A stretch of DNA of 64,000 bases. Origin: Megalonaias nervosa (taxonomy: Eukaryota; Mollusca; Bivalvia; Unionida; Unionidae). The notes under the pieces were generated by a model. The model had not been told where the DNA came from, did no database searches, and worked only from the letters and a program-made list of their open reading frames with translations. The translations under genes and the position numbers were made by a program. Within the stretch, counting starts at the first letter, position 1. Each line of letters opens with the position of its first letter. The stretch covers positions 64,501 through 128,500 of the forward strand of contig JAECUM010003244.1 in assembly GCA_016617855.1 (NCBI GenBank), read 5' to 3'. Positions 39,001 to 48,090 of this stretch are shown here, piece by piece.

Positions 39001-39559
39001 CTGTTTTTGATATTTATACAACATTTATTGTTTTTAATTTTTTGAGAGAGATCAACGTAAGAACGTTATATTTTGCTGTGTGAAATAAAACTTCTTTTAT
39101 CATTTCAAATTTCCAACCTGATCCTGATGAAGTAAATTCCTCAAGCTTTTTATTAATTTCTTGGTGTATTTCACTGGCAACAGTGGCAATATTTGTTCCA
39201 GTTAATATTTTTCGTGATTTCGCTGTTAAATATGGCTCGGCAATTTCGCTGTCGAAATTTGTATTTTCAAAAATTATATCAAGTACAGCTTTTTCGATTG
39301 CACGTAACTTTGATAAAAGTACATGATATTTCACTATTAACTTGATACTTTTGTGAACTGCAAGTTCTTGAACTGTAACAGGTTGTAAAAGATGAAATAA
39401 ATTTGTGGAGTTAAAATTTGCTAAAACATTTTGATTATCAAATTTATAACTTTTTATCATAGCCAGAAAATGCACTAGCAATTTTTTCACATTTTCGGAT
39501 AGGCTCTTCTTGGCGATATCTCGCAATTTTAACAATATATATAATGTTTTTATATTCAA
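36075..39559 (-). pseudogene. polB: protein-primed DNA polymerase B of the Polinton, broken
   Basis: Family B polymerase that would replicate the linear element from its protein-primed ends. In order on the minus strand there is an N-terminal region ending with GSGWKFEMIKEVLFHTAKYN and QQNNISVNVFG, then KKYFCYRCLQGF. The exonuclease follows with FVIYADFECLLVP, DHCHLTGKYRGAAH, FRGYDSHIIVEAF and FIDSLQF. The palm has YGLDPCWYYSAPGLSWDALL, motif A CLESNNLYHWAMS, motif B LMNDSVFGKTMEN and motif C LLFTDTDSL. The C-terminal part contains KEFVGLRSKM. Frames change near 39,020, 38,530, 38,330, 37,800, 37,735 and 36,510, and a TAA lies at 36,605-36,607, so it is a pseudogene as read. Motif A has Glu where the family has the catalytic Asp. 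No ATG is visible at the 5' end. Confidence 0.93.
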
Positions 39560-39603
39560 TTGGTTTTCTGTTTATTTTCAATTAGAAATATAATTTCTTA
39601 CAG

Positions 39604-40416
39604 GTATAATATCAGAAAATATAACAGCAGAGGAACAGGAAGAATATCACGTTCACCCAGAGTACAAATTATATGCAGGAAACACACTTGGTTAGGTTAT
39701 TCATGTCAGGTACGGACGACCTTTTGGTAAAGCAACTCCAGCTGGAATGATAATAAATGTGAAAGGAGATAATACATATAGAATTAAAATGTTTAGAAAA
39801 GATTTTATTTACACGTTATTTTGTGGAGATATACCAGAAGGACAGAGAGTTTACAGTGTAAACGGCGCAGTTATTGATGATAATATTGAAAATTTGTCTT
39901 TACAGGACGAATTTCAGTCTCATCCAATATTTGATTTATATGAAGCATATGACAAGGGAATTATACGAAATAGAAAAGAAAAAGGTTGTTGGTTTTATGC
40001 AAAATAGCGGATATTTTGATGGTAACTGTTAGAGGAGCAAAAAGAGATCAAGTTCATTATCAATCTCATCGCTTTATTTATGAAACTTTTAACGGCGCTA
40101 TTCCAAATAATTTAGTTATCGACCATATTAACAAAATTAAAACAGATAATCACATTGAAAATTTAGATTTAGTTCCACCAAAAGAAAATAGTAGAGGAGG
40201 ACTAGGTGGTGCTAATAATTATAAAAGTCCCAAAAAATCAGTTATTTCAGCGAATCTTGAAACTGAAGAAGAAATAAAATTTAAATCAATAACAGCTGCT
40301 GCAAAAAATGTCATAAAATTCATACGCAATCAATAATAGATGTAGCTGACGGCAAAACTAAATCAGCAACATCACAATCAATTTTCGATAGATTTATTTT
40401 CAAGTATATTTCTTAA
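39604..40416 (+). pseudogene. double HNH-type homing-endonuclease-like gene, broken
   Basis: A plus-strand gene running head to head with the polymerase. Two related units occur. The first (39,747-40,007) has FIYTLFCGDIPEGQRVYSVN and DDNIENLSL; the second (39,986-40,336) has HRFIYETFNGAIPNNLV and VIDHINKIKTDNHIENL, a textbook HNH_3 pattern with D-H, N and N-H-x-E-N-L. In the first, the His of the HNH core is lost (VNGAVID). The C-terminal part (FKSITAAAKN) looks like a NUMOD-type DNA-binding repeat. An upstream in-frame region starting after acceptor TTTCTTACAG (39,603) carries EYHVHPEYKLYAG and a TAG near 39,693. Frameshifts near 40,005 and 40,315 break the rest. Such nucleases are common in viral genomes, where they cut DNA and promote their own spread. 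Confidence 0.7.
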
Positions 40417-40618
40417 TCTGTTTTGGTAAGACAATTATGAGCAAACATCAGAACATCATCACGATCAAATTTTAGTGTTATTAATGCGCTATCATTAAGT
40501 TTATTTTTTCTGCTGCCGTTAGGAGAATTTTATCAGAGTCACCTTGCATAAGATTAACATCAACAGAATAAGCGCTATAACCTGACAGACATTTTCTAAC
40601 TGCTTCAGCTAGTTCTTA
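40413..40618 (-). pseudogene. small unknown Polinton protein, frameshifted
   Basis: The minus strand carries ELAEAVRKCLSGYSAYSVDV and GDSDKILLTAAEK, then after a one-base shift SALITLKFDRDDVLMFAHN before a stop at 40,413. Composition looks coding (acidic/helical), but no family is recognised and no ATG is found. It overlaps the end of the HNH gene tail to tail. Confidence 0.3.
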
Positions 40619-40700
40619 ATAATTTAATATATTAACTTTCTGATGATATTTCGTTTCGCTGGTCATTATTATTATAATTAGATAAAAAATATATTATAAT

Positions 40701-40927
40701 ATGGACCTGATAAAACGGCTTGCTGAAATATATGCCGACGACAGCGTCGTCAACAAAACAATTGCAAGTGATAAGATCACTATCGACAGCGTCGTCGACG
40801 TTGCCGGGCTGACAAATCTGCTGGTTATAGCGAAGATGATATTTTGTATAACAACGAATCCGAAGATGAAGTAGTCGCCGTCGGTGACAAAAACAAAATA
40901 CAGCAGACCGACAACTGGACGATATAA
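40701..40927 (+). pseudogene. small acidic Polinton protein, frameshifted
   Basis: ATG at 40,701 in the context ATATTATAATATGG, the start signature of the element. It reads MDLIKRLAEIYADDSVVNK, then ITIDSVVDVAGL, then after a shift near 40,820 SEDDILYNNESEDEVVAV, ending NWTI with stop TAA at 40,925-40,927. The stop overlaps the next ATG (TAATG). Function unknown. The long minus-strand frame over the same bases (40,632-40,940) is Cys/basic-rich and less likely to be real. Confidence 0.45.
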
Positions 40928-41218
40928 TGTTAAATATCATATCCTAAAAAAATAATAAAATTTAATTTTTCTGTTGCCGAACAGCAAATATTTTGGCAAC
41001 TTATAAAACCGTTTTTAAATCTAAAAATAACTGGCCAGCAAAGGAGCATAAAATACGATTTTATTTTTGTTAGAATATTCAATTTGATGCCAGTCGATGA
41101 TACAAGAAAATTACATTTAATTTCCTTATGTCGACATGTCAAATGTAAATCTGTACTTATGAAATACGAACAAGTATTTATTCAATCAAGATCGATGAAG
41201 TTGGCACCCAACTATTAA
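40927..41218 (+). pseudogene. unknown Polinton protein, frameshifted near the start
   Basis: The ATG in GATATAATG overlaps the stop of the preceding gene. After MLNIIS a stop appears in frame; one base over, the frame is open to 41,218 with FSVAEQQIFWQLIKPFL and VRIFNLMPVDDTRKLHLI. Its 3' end overlaps the integrase 3' end tail to tail. No family recognised. Confidence 0.4.
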
Positions 41219-42038
41219 ACTTATCGCTATACCCGCGCCATTTGACTAAACTTTTGTTGCCTCGCTTCCTAATCACTTTTTCAATAACGAATATATCTTG
41301 TTCTGTTTTTTGAAGTCCTTGTTCATAAAAACTGCCAGTGATAGGTTCTCCAGCCAGATCTTTTAACGCATATGTCACTGGTATTGTTAACAGTACTTCA
41401 TCAACAACAAATACCTCTTCGCTCCAGTTTGGAGTAAATCCTTTCTCAAATGTTTTTTTCGTCAGAGAAATTCTAACTTATCACCAACTTTAAATTTATG
41501 TCTGCGGTACATATTTTCATTTGCTAATAGTGGAGTTTTAATTGCGTCGTTTGGTGACATTTTGGTGGTTCGGTGTTTCGTGTTATTCTATTCATCAACA
41601 ATTTTCTGTAGATTGTCAATGTATTTATTTGTATTTTTAGCTGTAAAATACTTGTGTATTTTTTCGTTTAGTGTGCGCTTAAATCGCTCCACGACAACAC
41701 TTTTACCTTCATTTCCAGTGACATATTTTTTGATGTTATTTTGTTCCAAAAACTGCTCAAATATTTTATTAAAAAATTCTGCTCCATGATCGGTCCAGAT
41801 TCTGTTTGGTTTTCTTTCTGTACTAACGATGACCTGTTTTAACGCATCAGTTATTGACGTTCCTGTCTTATCTGGAACTGGTACACTAAAAGCATATTTG
41901 CTAAAAACATCTACAACATTAAAAAGATATCTTTTATTATTGTTAAATTCAGATAGATTTGACATATCAACTAAATCTATTGCCCAGATATCGTCAACGG
42001 CATTTGCGACAACCTTACGTTGCGTAAACTTTTTTTTT
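41178..42038 (-). pseudogene. int: retrovirus-like integrase with C-terminal chromodomain, broken
   Basis: Polinton integrase, which joins the element ends to host DNA and makes the 5-6 bp duplication. The catalytic core is visible in order: DDIWAIDLVDM (first Asp), IWTDHGAEFFN (second Asp) and VVVERFKRTLNEKI (Glu), so the D,D-35-E set is present. A TAG stands at 41,588-41,590 (a Tyr is usual there), followed in frame by KMSPNDAIKTPLL and KFKVGDKLEF. After a further shift near 41,470 comes an SH3-like part and then a chromodomain, FVIEKVIRKRGNKSLVKWRG ... WVPTSSI. The frame opens upstream only as far as the A9 tract at 42,030-42,038, so the N-terminal zinc-binding domain is not seen as a separate entity. 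Confidence 0.9.
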
Positions 42039-42507
42039 AGGTTTGTTTAGCACAGACGCCAGATCATCATATAATTCTCTGCCGAGTACGAGTTTATATT
42101 TTGCTCCAATAAAACCTTGTACCAGCCTTCGATCAAATCGCTCTCGCATATTCACAGGTTTCATGTCACGAAGTTCGTCTAACATTATTTTATCGCAACC
42201 GGCCTTGTCCCCTTCACGGTCACGATAACAAATGTCGTGGCGCATTCCTATTGCATCAACTTGATTGTAAGGCTCTTGTCCTGGTAGCGGATTATCGTTT
42301 TCGTCCAACTGTCTGTGCAGCGGATTATAAGGTCCAGTATATTTATGGCCTGGCAATGTCCAACCGCCTTTTGGTTTTGGTAATTTGCCAATTAATTTAT
42401 GTATATCTATACCTGTTCCAATTATTTCTCTATTGTTGCATTGTTGACTGTATGTAACAATTTTATTTTGCTCAAGACAGAGATCTCTATCACAATCGCA
42501 CTCGCAT
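42015..42507 (-). pseudogene. phospholipase A2-domain protein (parvovirus VP1-like), start displaced
   Basis: Contains a calcium-loop-like YTGPYNPLHRQL and the catalytic His-Asp motif AIGMRHDICYRD, the arrangement of the small PLA2 domain of parvovirus VP1 that also occurs in adintovirus and Polinton virion proteins. There it is thought to help cross endosomal membranes. N-terminal to it is a Cys-rich patch (CECDCDRDLC) and IIGTGIDIHKLIGKLP. The nearest ATG (42,507, 11 bp after the preceding gene) is one base out of frame. The frame ends at 42,015 after passing an A9 tract where the integrase frame begins. The PLA2 motif itself is intact. Confidence 0.8.
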
Positions 42508-42518
42508 CGCGTTATTTA

Positions 42519-42698
42519 TTAATCGTCTACTAAAATAACTGGGCAACCCGCTCCGGACAATTTTTTTAAAAACATACTTTTTCTTTGTCCGCAGACTGCA
42601 TAAATACTCTTTAATATTGTCATATTATTTTTTGTTTTTTCTGTTGTTTCATCGCTATTCTCTGTTTTAGTTTTGCACTTGAGACAGTATGTTGACAT
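42519..42698 (-). CDS. small zinc-ribbon protein (DUF5679-like)
   Basis: 59 codons from the ATG at 42,698, chosen for its AATATAAAATG context; an upstream extension is only readthrough. It has a C-x2-C (YCLKCKTKT) near the N terminus and a second CG-type knuckle (IYAVCGQRKSMFLKKL). This is the pattern of the short DUF5679 proteins in many dsDNA viruses and Polintons. The partner of the lone second Cys is not obvious, so zinc binding is inferred from the family. The frame is intact and lies between the protease and the PLA2 gene. Function unknown. Confidence 0.7.
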   Translation of the reverse strand: MSTYCLKCKTKTENSDETTEKTKNNMTILKSIYAVCGQRKSMFLKKLSGAGCPVILVDD

Positions 42699-42699
42699 T

Positions 42700-43239
42700 T
42701 TATATTCCTTGATTATATAATATTGCAATCTCATCATTAGCGTGAGATGGTCGTTTATCAAATTGCAAACTAAACTTTAAAAAATCTGGACTTTTATTTA
42801 TCTATTTAATGAACATTATACAATAATATCCACAAGCAGAAGTTCCAACAGGCTGAATCTGATTAGACGAATAATTGATTATTTTATACTTGGACATGTA
42901 TTTTTTTATCGCGTCACTTGGTGGAAGTCCAAATGAGTCAAGATAATTATTGTCGTAGACTGCTACCCAATGTGTGCCAGATCCGTCATTGAAATCTTGT
43001 ATATTTATCACACACGAACCCGGTGATGGAATCGCCGCAAGTTCATCTTTAGAATAAACTCCACGGAATCTGGGAACCGATCCTAACTTATCAAGTATAT
43101 CAAAGTTGCTTAACGCAGCCACGGCTGAGTTCCTGGCAATGTTAGTCCTCGGCCGATTCTCAGCAGATTTGGCAGTAGACTTCCCGCTACTCCCGCCAGC
43201 AACGGCCCTATAAATCCGCCTTTGTTTCTTCGCGATCAC
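42700..43239 (-). pseudogene. adenain-like cysteine protease, one in-frame stop
   Basis: Maturation protease of the virion, adenovirus proteinase family (C5). It shows SNFDILDKLGSVPRFRGVYS, His in GTHWVAVYDN, Asp in YLDSFGLPP, Gln in NQIQPVG and the nucleophile in TSACGYYCIMF, so the catalytic set is complete. A TAG at 42,802-42,804 follows FIK. The same frame then continues with SPDFLKFSLQFDKR to a stop at 42,700-42,702, two bases before the zinc-ribbon ATG, as expected for the full length of about 150-180 residues. The true start is uncertain: no ATG precedes SNFDIL, and the first ~45 residues of the frame overlap the pX-like gene in another frame. Confidence 0.85.
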
Positions 43240-43279
43240 GTCTTTTTTTAGTCTTTCTTACCGTTTTTCGCCGTGGCAT
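43110..43279 (-). pseudogene. pX-like basic core peptide, frameshifted
   Basis: ATG at 43,279 in GATAAATATAATG. It reads MPRRKTVRKTKKRRDRE; about 13 codons in, the likely continuation is in another frame: RRNKGGFIGPLLAGVAG then SLLPNLLRIGRGLTLPG, ending at 43,110. A basic N terminus with GGF-x-x-P-L and a short hydrophobic helix is the pattern of the adenovirus pX-like core peptides of adintoviruses and Polintons, which may condense the genome or touch membranes. It overlaps the 5' part of the protease frame. Confidence 0.6.
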
Positions 43280-43290
43280 TATATTTATCT

Positions 43291-43677
43291 TTAGACAAAA
43301 ATTTTCTTTATTCCGTCTCCGGAGACAGCCTTTTTCGTTGCGCCAGATACTGTGCCAGACGCTGCTGCTAATCCTAATGTACTAAGTACTGGCAAAATTT
43401 TAAGTATTAACGTTCTGACCGTTACAGATAATGCCGGCCCGAAGAAACCGCCATATTTTTCCATCGCTGTTATTTGTGCGGCACTCAGATTCAACACAAA
43501 AGGTTTTCTGCGATCGTACCTGTTCACCTGTTTTTTGGTTAACATTAATTTTGTTAAAGTACCTTTGTCTCCATGTTTTATTTTTAATGATACTGGCCGA
43601 CCTTTTTGTAAACCCTGTCGGAGTTTTTAAACTTGACCATCAGTTAAATACATTTCTTTTACAATATATTTTGTCAT
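43291..43677 (-). pseudogene. membrane-active (pVI-like) capsid protein, one in-frame stop
   Basis: ATG at 43,677 in TTTATATAATG. The frame runs MTKYIVKEMYLTDGQV, a TAA, then SLKIKHGD, LMLTKKQVNRYDRRKPF and VLNLSAAQITAMEKYGGFFG, followed by a hydrophobic helix (TLILKILPVLSTLGLAAASG) and a basic tail. The repeated 'LTxxQ ... LxLS' units ahead of a glycine-containing amphipathic helix form a pattern I know from Polinton/adintovirus virion proteins thought to disrupt membranes. It sits between the major capsid and core peptide genes. Only the single nonsense codon interrupts it. Confidence 0.65.
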
Positions 43678-43699
43678 TATATAAAGGTTGTAGATTAAA

Positions 43700-45221
43700 C
43701 TAAACCTGCACTGACATTTTACCTCCAACAGAGTCAATTGTAACAAATCTGTCGCTGATCACTAACGCATATACGTACAACTGTGCCGCTGAAACTGCAC
43801 CGAGTGTCCAAGAAATTTCAATATCAGCTGTAAATCGACAGCTCTCTCGTTGTGTTTACTAACATCAAAATAAAATATTGGATAAAGTGTACGAAATTCT
43901 TCCATAGAAATTTGAGATCCGTCTCCCACATCCTGATATTTCTGCACTGCGTCGAGCAGGTACATATACGGCCGAGATACGATTTTATTAGCGTCATTTG
44001 CAAAATTGCATTCTATCGCTCGTTCTGGATATTGTTTTGAATTTAGCCTAGCGTATATTCGTCTAACATCGGCGTGGTCAAATATGGTGTTATTTTGTTG
44101 TTGGTTACCACGTCGCGCTTGCTGTTGGAAGACCACAAACAATTGCCGAGGGAGTTGTTCACTTGACGTTGTTGTGACTCGCCATGTGTAGTTGGTGGTA
44201 TTTGGAACTGCTGTTTGATATATTTTATGTTGCTGAAATAAATTCTGTTTGTGTGTTTATCGAGTATACTATTTTAATTCTGTCATTTTAGTGATTGACG
44301 GTGTTATTCGTGGCATCCATAGCGCAAGTTTGTTTATGATAAATTGTACATCGGCTCCGCCTGACCTAAATAGGCAGTCGTTTTGTTCTGCTCGATCTAA
44401 AATAAGTGTATGTTTAGCTCCACGAAATACTTTATTATAGTCCCTGCAAAATCCAAATACTGTACTTAATGGCAGCATCATTGTAACTTGACGTGATCCT
44501 GCTGCAAGTTCCTTCCTTTTGAAATACCCTTCATTGTAACGTATATTTCTTACGCTAATTGCACCGTTAAATAAATATAATATTGAAACACCGTCTGCAG
44601 CTGCTCCTGGTGGTGTTATACCAAGATTATTACAAGCAGCAGTAAGTGAGACTCTTACAGCGCCTGCGTTAGCGCCTGCGACTGGTGCGGCTATACCTAG
44701 CGCAGCAGTATTAACAATAAGAAAAGTTCTTACAATTACAACATCTGCAGCGGCATCAGATCCGTGTACTAAAGCACCTTTCGAGAAAAGTTCGGTCGAT
44801 TCAGCTGCACCAGCTCCATCATGTTAGTTGCAGTTGATCTGGAATAATCATTAGAAAACGAAATAGTATTTAAGATTGTACTTGCAACTTGCATGTGACT
44901 CGAAATATCTTCGACAGTTTGATTAGCTAATTGATATCGAGCACTTTTGAATAAACACCAGCCATTATTTATAAGAGCTATTTCTGCGCCTGCTCCAATT
45001 GCGACGGGCGAATTAGCTACTGTCATAATTTGGCCACGTACTTCTAACATTGCTTTGTGAGGCAGCAGTACTACATCTTCGTCTCTGGTATTAAATGTTC
45101 TGACACCGGCCTTATTTGGTTCATTCGAATTTTCGTCGACATACTCAACATACTCAAATTCTGTTACTGTGTCGTCGACGTCATAAGTTTCTGCTAAATC
45201 GAGATAATTTTTAACAGACAT
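43700..45221 (-). pseudogene. major capsid protein (hexon-like, double jelly-roll), broken
   Basis: ATG at 45,221 in AGAAATATAATG. The N-terminal 150 residues (MSVKNYLDLAETYDVDD ... ALINNGWCLFKSARYQLAN) are open to 44,769. The correct continuation is in another frame from about 44,825 (GVSILYLFNGAISVRNIRY, LPLSTVFGFCRDYNKVFRG, KLALWMPRITPS) down to a TAG at 44,269-44,271 and a TAA 12 bp further. The same frame resumes with NTTNYTWRVTTTSSEQLPRQ, LFVVFQQQARRGNQ and FDHADVRRIYARLNSKQYPE. A last shift near 43,835 leads to AQLYVYALVISDRFVTID and the stop at 43,700. Total about 500 codons, the normal size. Identity rests on gene order, size and hexon-like C-terminal pattern. Confidence 0.82.
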
Positions 45222-45588
45222 TATATTTCTGGTTACATAAAATTTTACTACTGTGGCGCCGTTGCCTTAGATATAAATTTTTGTATAATTTGTTCTCCTC
45301 GCGGCGATAAAAGTTTTTTGCTGTTTTTGTCATCCAGTTTCCTGTTTCAGCTCTTGGGGCGATTTCTGATATAATTTGTTTTATATCTGGTGTGCCTTTT
45401 ACCAGTTTTTGTCCCACCACAGTTTCAGCGGCAGATGCAGCCCCAGTTGCGAAAGCTTTTGACGCGTCAAGTACAATTGGTGCAACTTTATGTGCTATTC
45501 CCGGGACATTTTCAATAATTTTAGTAAATATATTTCCAAAAAATCCTCCGACTATTTTTCTTCTGTAAAATTTTTTTCTCTGTTTCAT
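45211..45588 (-). CDS. second membrane-active minor capsid-type protein
   Basis: The ATG at 45,588 is chosen for its TTGATATAATG context; the longer frame to 45,624 has no ATG. It reads MKQRKKFYRRKIVGGFFGNI then FTKIIENVPGIAHKVAPIV: a basic start followed by a GGFFG turn and an amphipathic helix. A small-residue helix (FATGAASAAETVVG) and a polar tail follow. It is comparable in design to the protein at 43,291-43,677 and to pVI-type lytic proteins. The 3' end overlaps the capsid ATG by a few bases, which suggests the last codons could be shifted, but no stop interrupts it. About 125 residues. Confidence 0.55.
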   Translation of the reverse strand: MKQRKKFYRRKIVGGFFGNIFTKIIENVPGIAHKVAPIVLDASKAFATGAASAAETVVGQKLVKGTPDIKQIISEIAPRAETGNWMTKTAKNFYRREENKLYKNLYLRQRRHSSKILCNQKYNVC

Positions 45589-45620
45589 TATATCAAGGGG
45601 TTGTATAATTTTATTGCCAA

Positions 45621-46376
45621 TCACGAAGTGATCGCGCGTAGGTGTAGGTAATAAGTAACAACTTCATTTTTCAAATCCAACTGCCGTCCAGATTGATCTG
45701 TCAATTGCATATTTATTTGTGTTATCTGATTTTCAACATTTAACGGATAATAAATAACTTGCCGCGGATTAATTTGCATAAGTGAGCCCGGTGGAACGTT
45801 CGGCGAAAAACTATAGATAGTCTGTCCTTTACTGCCCTGGGCTGAGTAAGATCCAGATGCAACAGAACAATTTATTAGCATTGTGTTTACGTCAGTAATC
45901 TTTACTGGCAGTTCACCGTCATACGTCCTGGTTTGACCAGGAGCAGCGCTATAAACTGCATGAGAAAATCCTATTAATGATGCAACGCTCGTTGATGGTG
46001 TAAAATCGATCAATATACCATCTTTTAGCGTCATTCTAGCTCTTAATGTGTTATAGTTTGGTGTTAGCTCAAATTTATCAGCTGCAACATTATTTTTTGT
46101 TACAAATTCTTTTATTGCTTTATTTAGATCGGTGACATTATAAGCTCTTTGTGGAATTTTAAATATTTTAAACTGCTGATCAGATGGCGTCATAAATGTG
46201 ACATCATCATTCACCCCAGTTTTTACGTTGGCCATAGAATGCCATGCCGTGCATGAAATTAGACCGATCTCGTACTGTTTTTCAGGATCCAGTTGTACTG
46301 GTGGAATATAATTTACCGACAAATTTGCGCTATCACCTGTTGTTTGCGATGAGTCTAGTAATAATGTTGCTGACAT
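45621..46376 (-). CDS. minor capsid (penton-like) protein, intact
   Basis: 251 codons from the ATG at 46,376 (context ATTATATATAATG). It starts MSATLLLDSSQTTGDSANLS and has YEIGLISCTAWHSMANV, ASLIGFSHAVYSA, INCSVASGSYSAQGSKGQTI, FSPNVPPGSLMQINPRQVIY and NMQLTDQSGRQLDL. The order 'LxGF ... DG ... xxVxCSVxxGSY ... FxPxVPPG ... PRxVxYxPLN ... DQxGRxLDL' is the pattern of the single jelly-roll penton of Polintons and adintoviruses, which sits at virion vertices. The frame is uninterrupted. It is next to the capsid gene block, as usual. Confidence 0.85.
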   Translation of the reverse strand: MSATLLLDSSQTTGDSANLSVNYIPPVQLDPEKQYEIGLISCTAWHSMANVKTGVNDDVTFMTPSDQQFKIFKIPQRAYNVTDLNKAIKEFVTKNNVAADKFELTPNYNTLRARMTLKDGILIDFTPSTSVASLIGFSHAVYSAAPGQTRTYDGELPVKITDVNTMLINCSVASGSYSAQGSKGQTIYSFSPNVPPGSLMQINPRQVIYYPLNVENQITQINMQLTDQSGRQLDLKNEVVTYYLHLRAITS

Positions 46377-46396
46377 TATATATAATATCGTCTCGA

Positions 46397-47244
46397 TTAA
46401 ATTAAATCGCGGTGTAAACTTTCGTATTTGTCAGATGTTAATAAATTTTCTGATTTCAAATGATCAAGTATGTCAATAATTTCATTGTCAATTTCAGCAC
46501 CAACATTACCAGCTTCTTTTGACGATATCAGTAACATTAATCTACCTATCATCTCAGATACTGTTGTAAATATTTTTACCCCGGAGCCTGTCATTTTTTT
46601 GAGACGAAGTTTATCATGACCATCAAATACAGCTTTAAAAATCCTTTTCTGACTTACCAAGTTCTTTATTTCGAAAATAAATGGCAGCAACTATAAAAAC
46701 ACCGGCAATAACGCCATCTCTAGCTTCTTTATAAAATCTATCAGCATCTACTTCAGTGGTAGCTTCAAAAAGTTCATCGAAAGATTCTAAGCCACGTTCT
46801 TTAATTTTATTTAATTTTTCAATTGAGATTATCGTATTCGCTTTGTGTCCATTGATCAATATTATCAACATCTTCAATATCATAATCTTCTATAAAAAAT
46901 ATGATATTCTACTAATTGTATTTTTGCTGATATTTCTTTTTTTATTTTATCTTTTTTATGCAATAGTCTACCTAGACTTTCTTTTTCTTTTTTTTTTCTT
47001 CTTGTTTTTTGTTTTGTTTTTTTTATTATTTTTTTTTCATCCTGCATTCTTATCACATCTGGAACTGATTCTCTTTCAATAAGTTCTCTTCGATCATCAA
47101 CCAACCGACTTAATTCCGTCTGTCTAGCAATAGTATCTTTTATGTCGTCTGGGACAACCTTATCTGCTCTCATACGTATGATATCTAGTTCTTTTGCCTC
47201 AGTATGCAAACCACTAATATTACGTTCACTAAAATATCTGTCAT
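46397..47244 (-). pseudogene. charged coiled-coil protein with C-terminal helical domain, multiply frameshifted
   Basis: Successive frames join as one degraded gene. 47,209-46,880 reads ELDIIRMRADKVVPDDIKDT and a Lys/Arg-rich coil (KKTKQKTRRKKKEKE). A short acidic piece in another frame follows near 46,870. 46,883-46,635 reads ERGLESFDELFEATTEVDA and DGVIAGVFIVAAIYF, a possible membrane segment. 46,690-46,397 ends with HDKLRLKKMTGSGVK and LTSDKYESLHRDLI. The last two frames overlap around AACTTGGTAAGTCAG. No good ATG begins the first piece. Function unknown; scaffold or core roles are only guesses. Confidence 0.45.
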
Positions 47245-47609
47245 TTGTTTATATTACGGATAGCTTTGATATAAAGATCTGCGATAATCCAGTGCCCATA
47301 TAACCTAATACTTTCTCCGTAGTTTTTATTTTCCAGTTTTACATCGTCGAGATGTTTCTTACCTTTTTCTGCAATTTCCGTTAACTTCTTAATGTTTTCT
47401 TCGGCATTATAATCTGGTTTTTGAATATCACGTATCCTTACATTTTTAAAATTATATTCTTTGTTAAAATCTTCATACTCGTAATCTTTTATTTGTCCGT
47501 TTATATCTTTTAGATTTTCCTCAAATATTTCTCTATATCGAATATCTACTCCATGTTTTTTTCTAATAGCTTCCAGTTCAGCTCTTTCTTCCTTCTGCAT
47601 CTCCTCCAT
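47241..47609 (-). CDS. coiled-coil protein of unknown function
   Basis: About 122 residues from the ATG at 47,609 (context GGATATATTGATGG). It is highly charged: MEEMQKEERAELEAIRKKHG, then KDINGQIKDYEYEDFNKEY, KKLTEIAEKGKKHLDDVKL and a last part LYGHWIIADLYIKAI. The stop lies where the following coiled-coil frame starts, so it could be the N-terminal half of the gene at 46,397-47,244 separated by a frameshift. No family recognised. Confidence 0.5.
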   Translation of the reverse strand: MEEMQKEERAELEAIRKKHGVDIRYREIFEENLKDINGQIKDYEYEDFNKEYNFKNVRIRDIQKPDYNAEENIKKLTEIAEKGKKHLDDVKLENKNYGESIRLYGHWIIADLYIKAIRNINK

Positions 47610-47668
47610 CAATATATCCGCTTAACTTTAATCGCTAACTTTTTTTCAATCGGCTCGACTAGTGTTAT

Positions 47669-48077
47669 TTATGCTAATCTTTGTTCAAGTGCAAGTGGAT
47701 CATTTAATAGCCGTCTTAGTTCAGCTACTCTAGCAGCAGGATCAGCAATATGTTTTACAAGTTTTCTAGCTAACTTTACCTTTTCTTCATCAGATCTTCT
47801 AATAATTTTTGCAGCAGCAGCTTCTTGTTGTTCTTTAACAAGCCCGACGAAACCTTTTTCCTGAAGTTTTTTAACTTCTTCATCTGATAGCGGCCTAGTT
47901 TCGGGTTGTTTTCCAAATAACGCCTCAGTAACTGGTTTGAGAGCTGTAGTTGCTGCTTCTGCGGCAGCTACTTGCCCACATCGGGTTTCTTTCACTCGCT
48001 GCTTAAATTCTGCTTGAGATTGAGCAAGTTTTTTTTAAATCTTCTATATGTTTTCTGTACTTTGCTCGTTTATCCAT
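47669..48077 (-). pseudogene. Ala/Glu-rich coiled-coil protein, frameshift at an A8 tract
   Basis: ATG at 48,077 (context GATATAAAATATGG). The first 14 codons (MDKRAKYRKHIEDLKK) are followed by an A8 run (T8 at 48,029-48,036 on the plus strand). One base fewer there would connect to the long frame QSQAEFKQRVKE ... RPLSDEEVKKLQEKGFVGL ... VKHIADPAARVAELRRLL ending at 47,669. It is mostly helical and charged, about 130 residues. Because the break is in a homopolymer, a sequencing error is as likely as true decay. Function unknown; it lies just downstream of the ATPase. Confidence 0.55.
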
Positions 48078-48090
48078 ATTTTATATCAAA

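Noticed and set aside
40632..40940. 102-codon minus-strand frame
   Set aside because: Cys/basic composition looks like the antisense of the acidic plus-strand gene with the ATATA-ATG start at 40,701.
40930..41142. 70-codon minus-strand frame beside the integrase
   Set aside because: Hydrophobic/Cys composition mirrors the plus-strand gene at 40,927-41,218.
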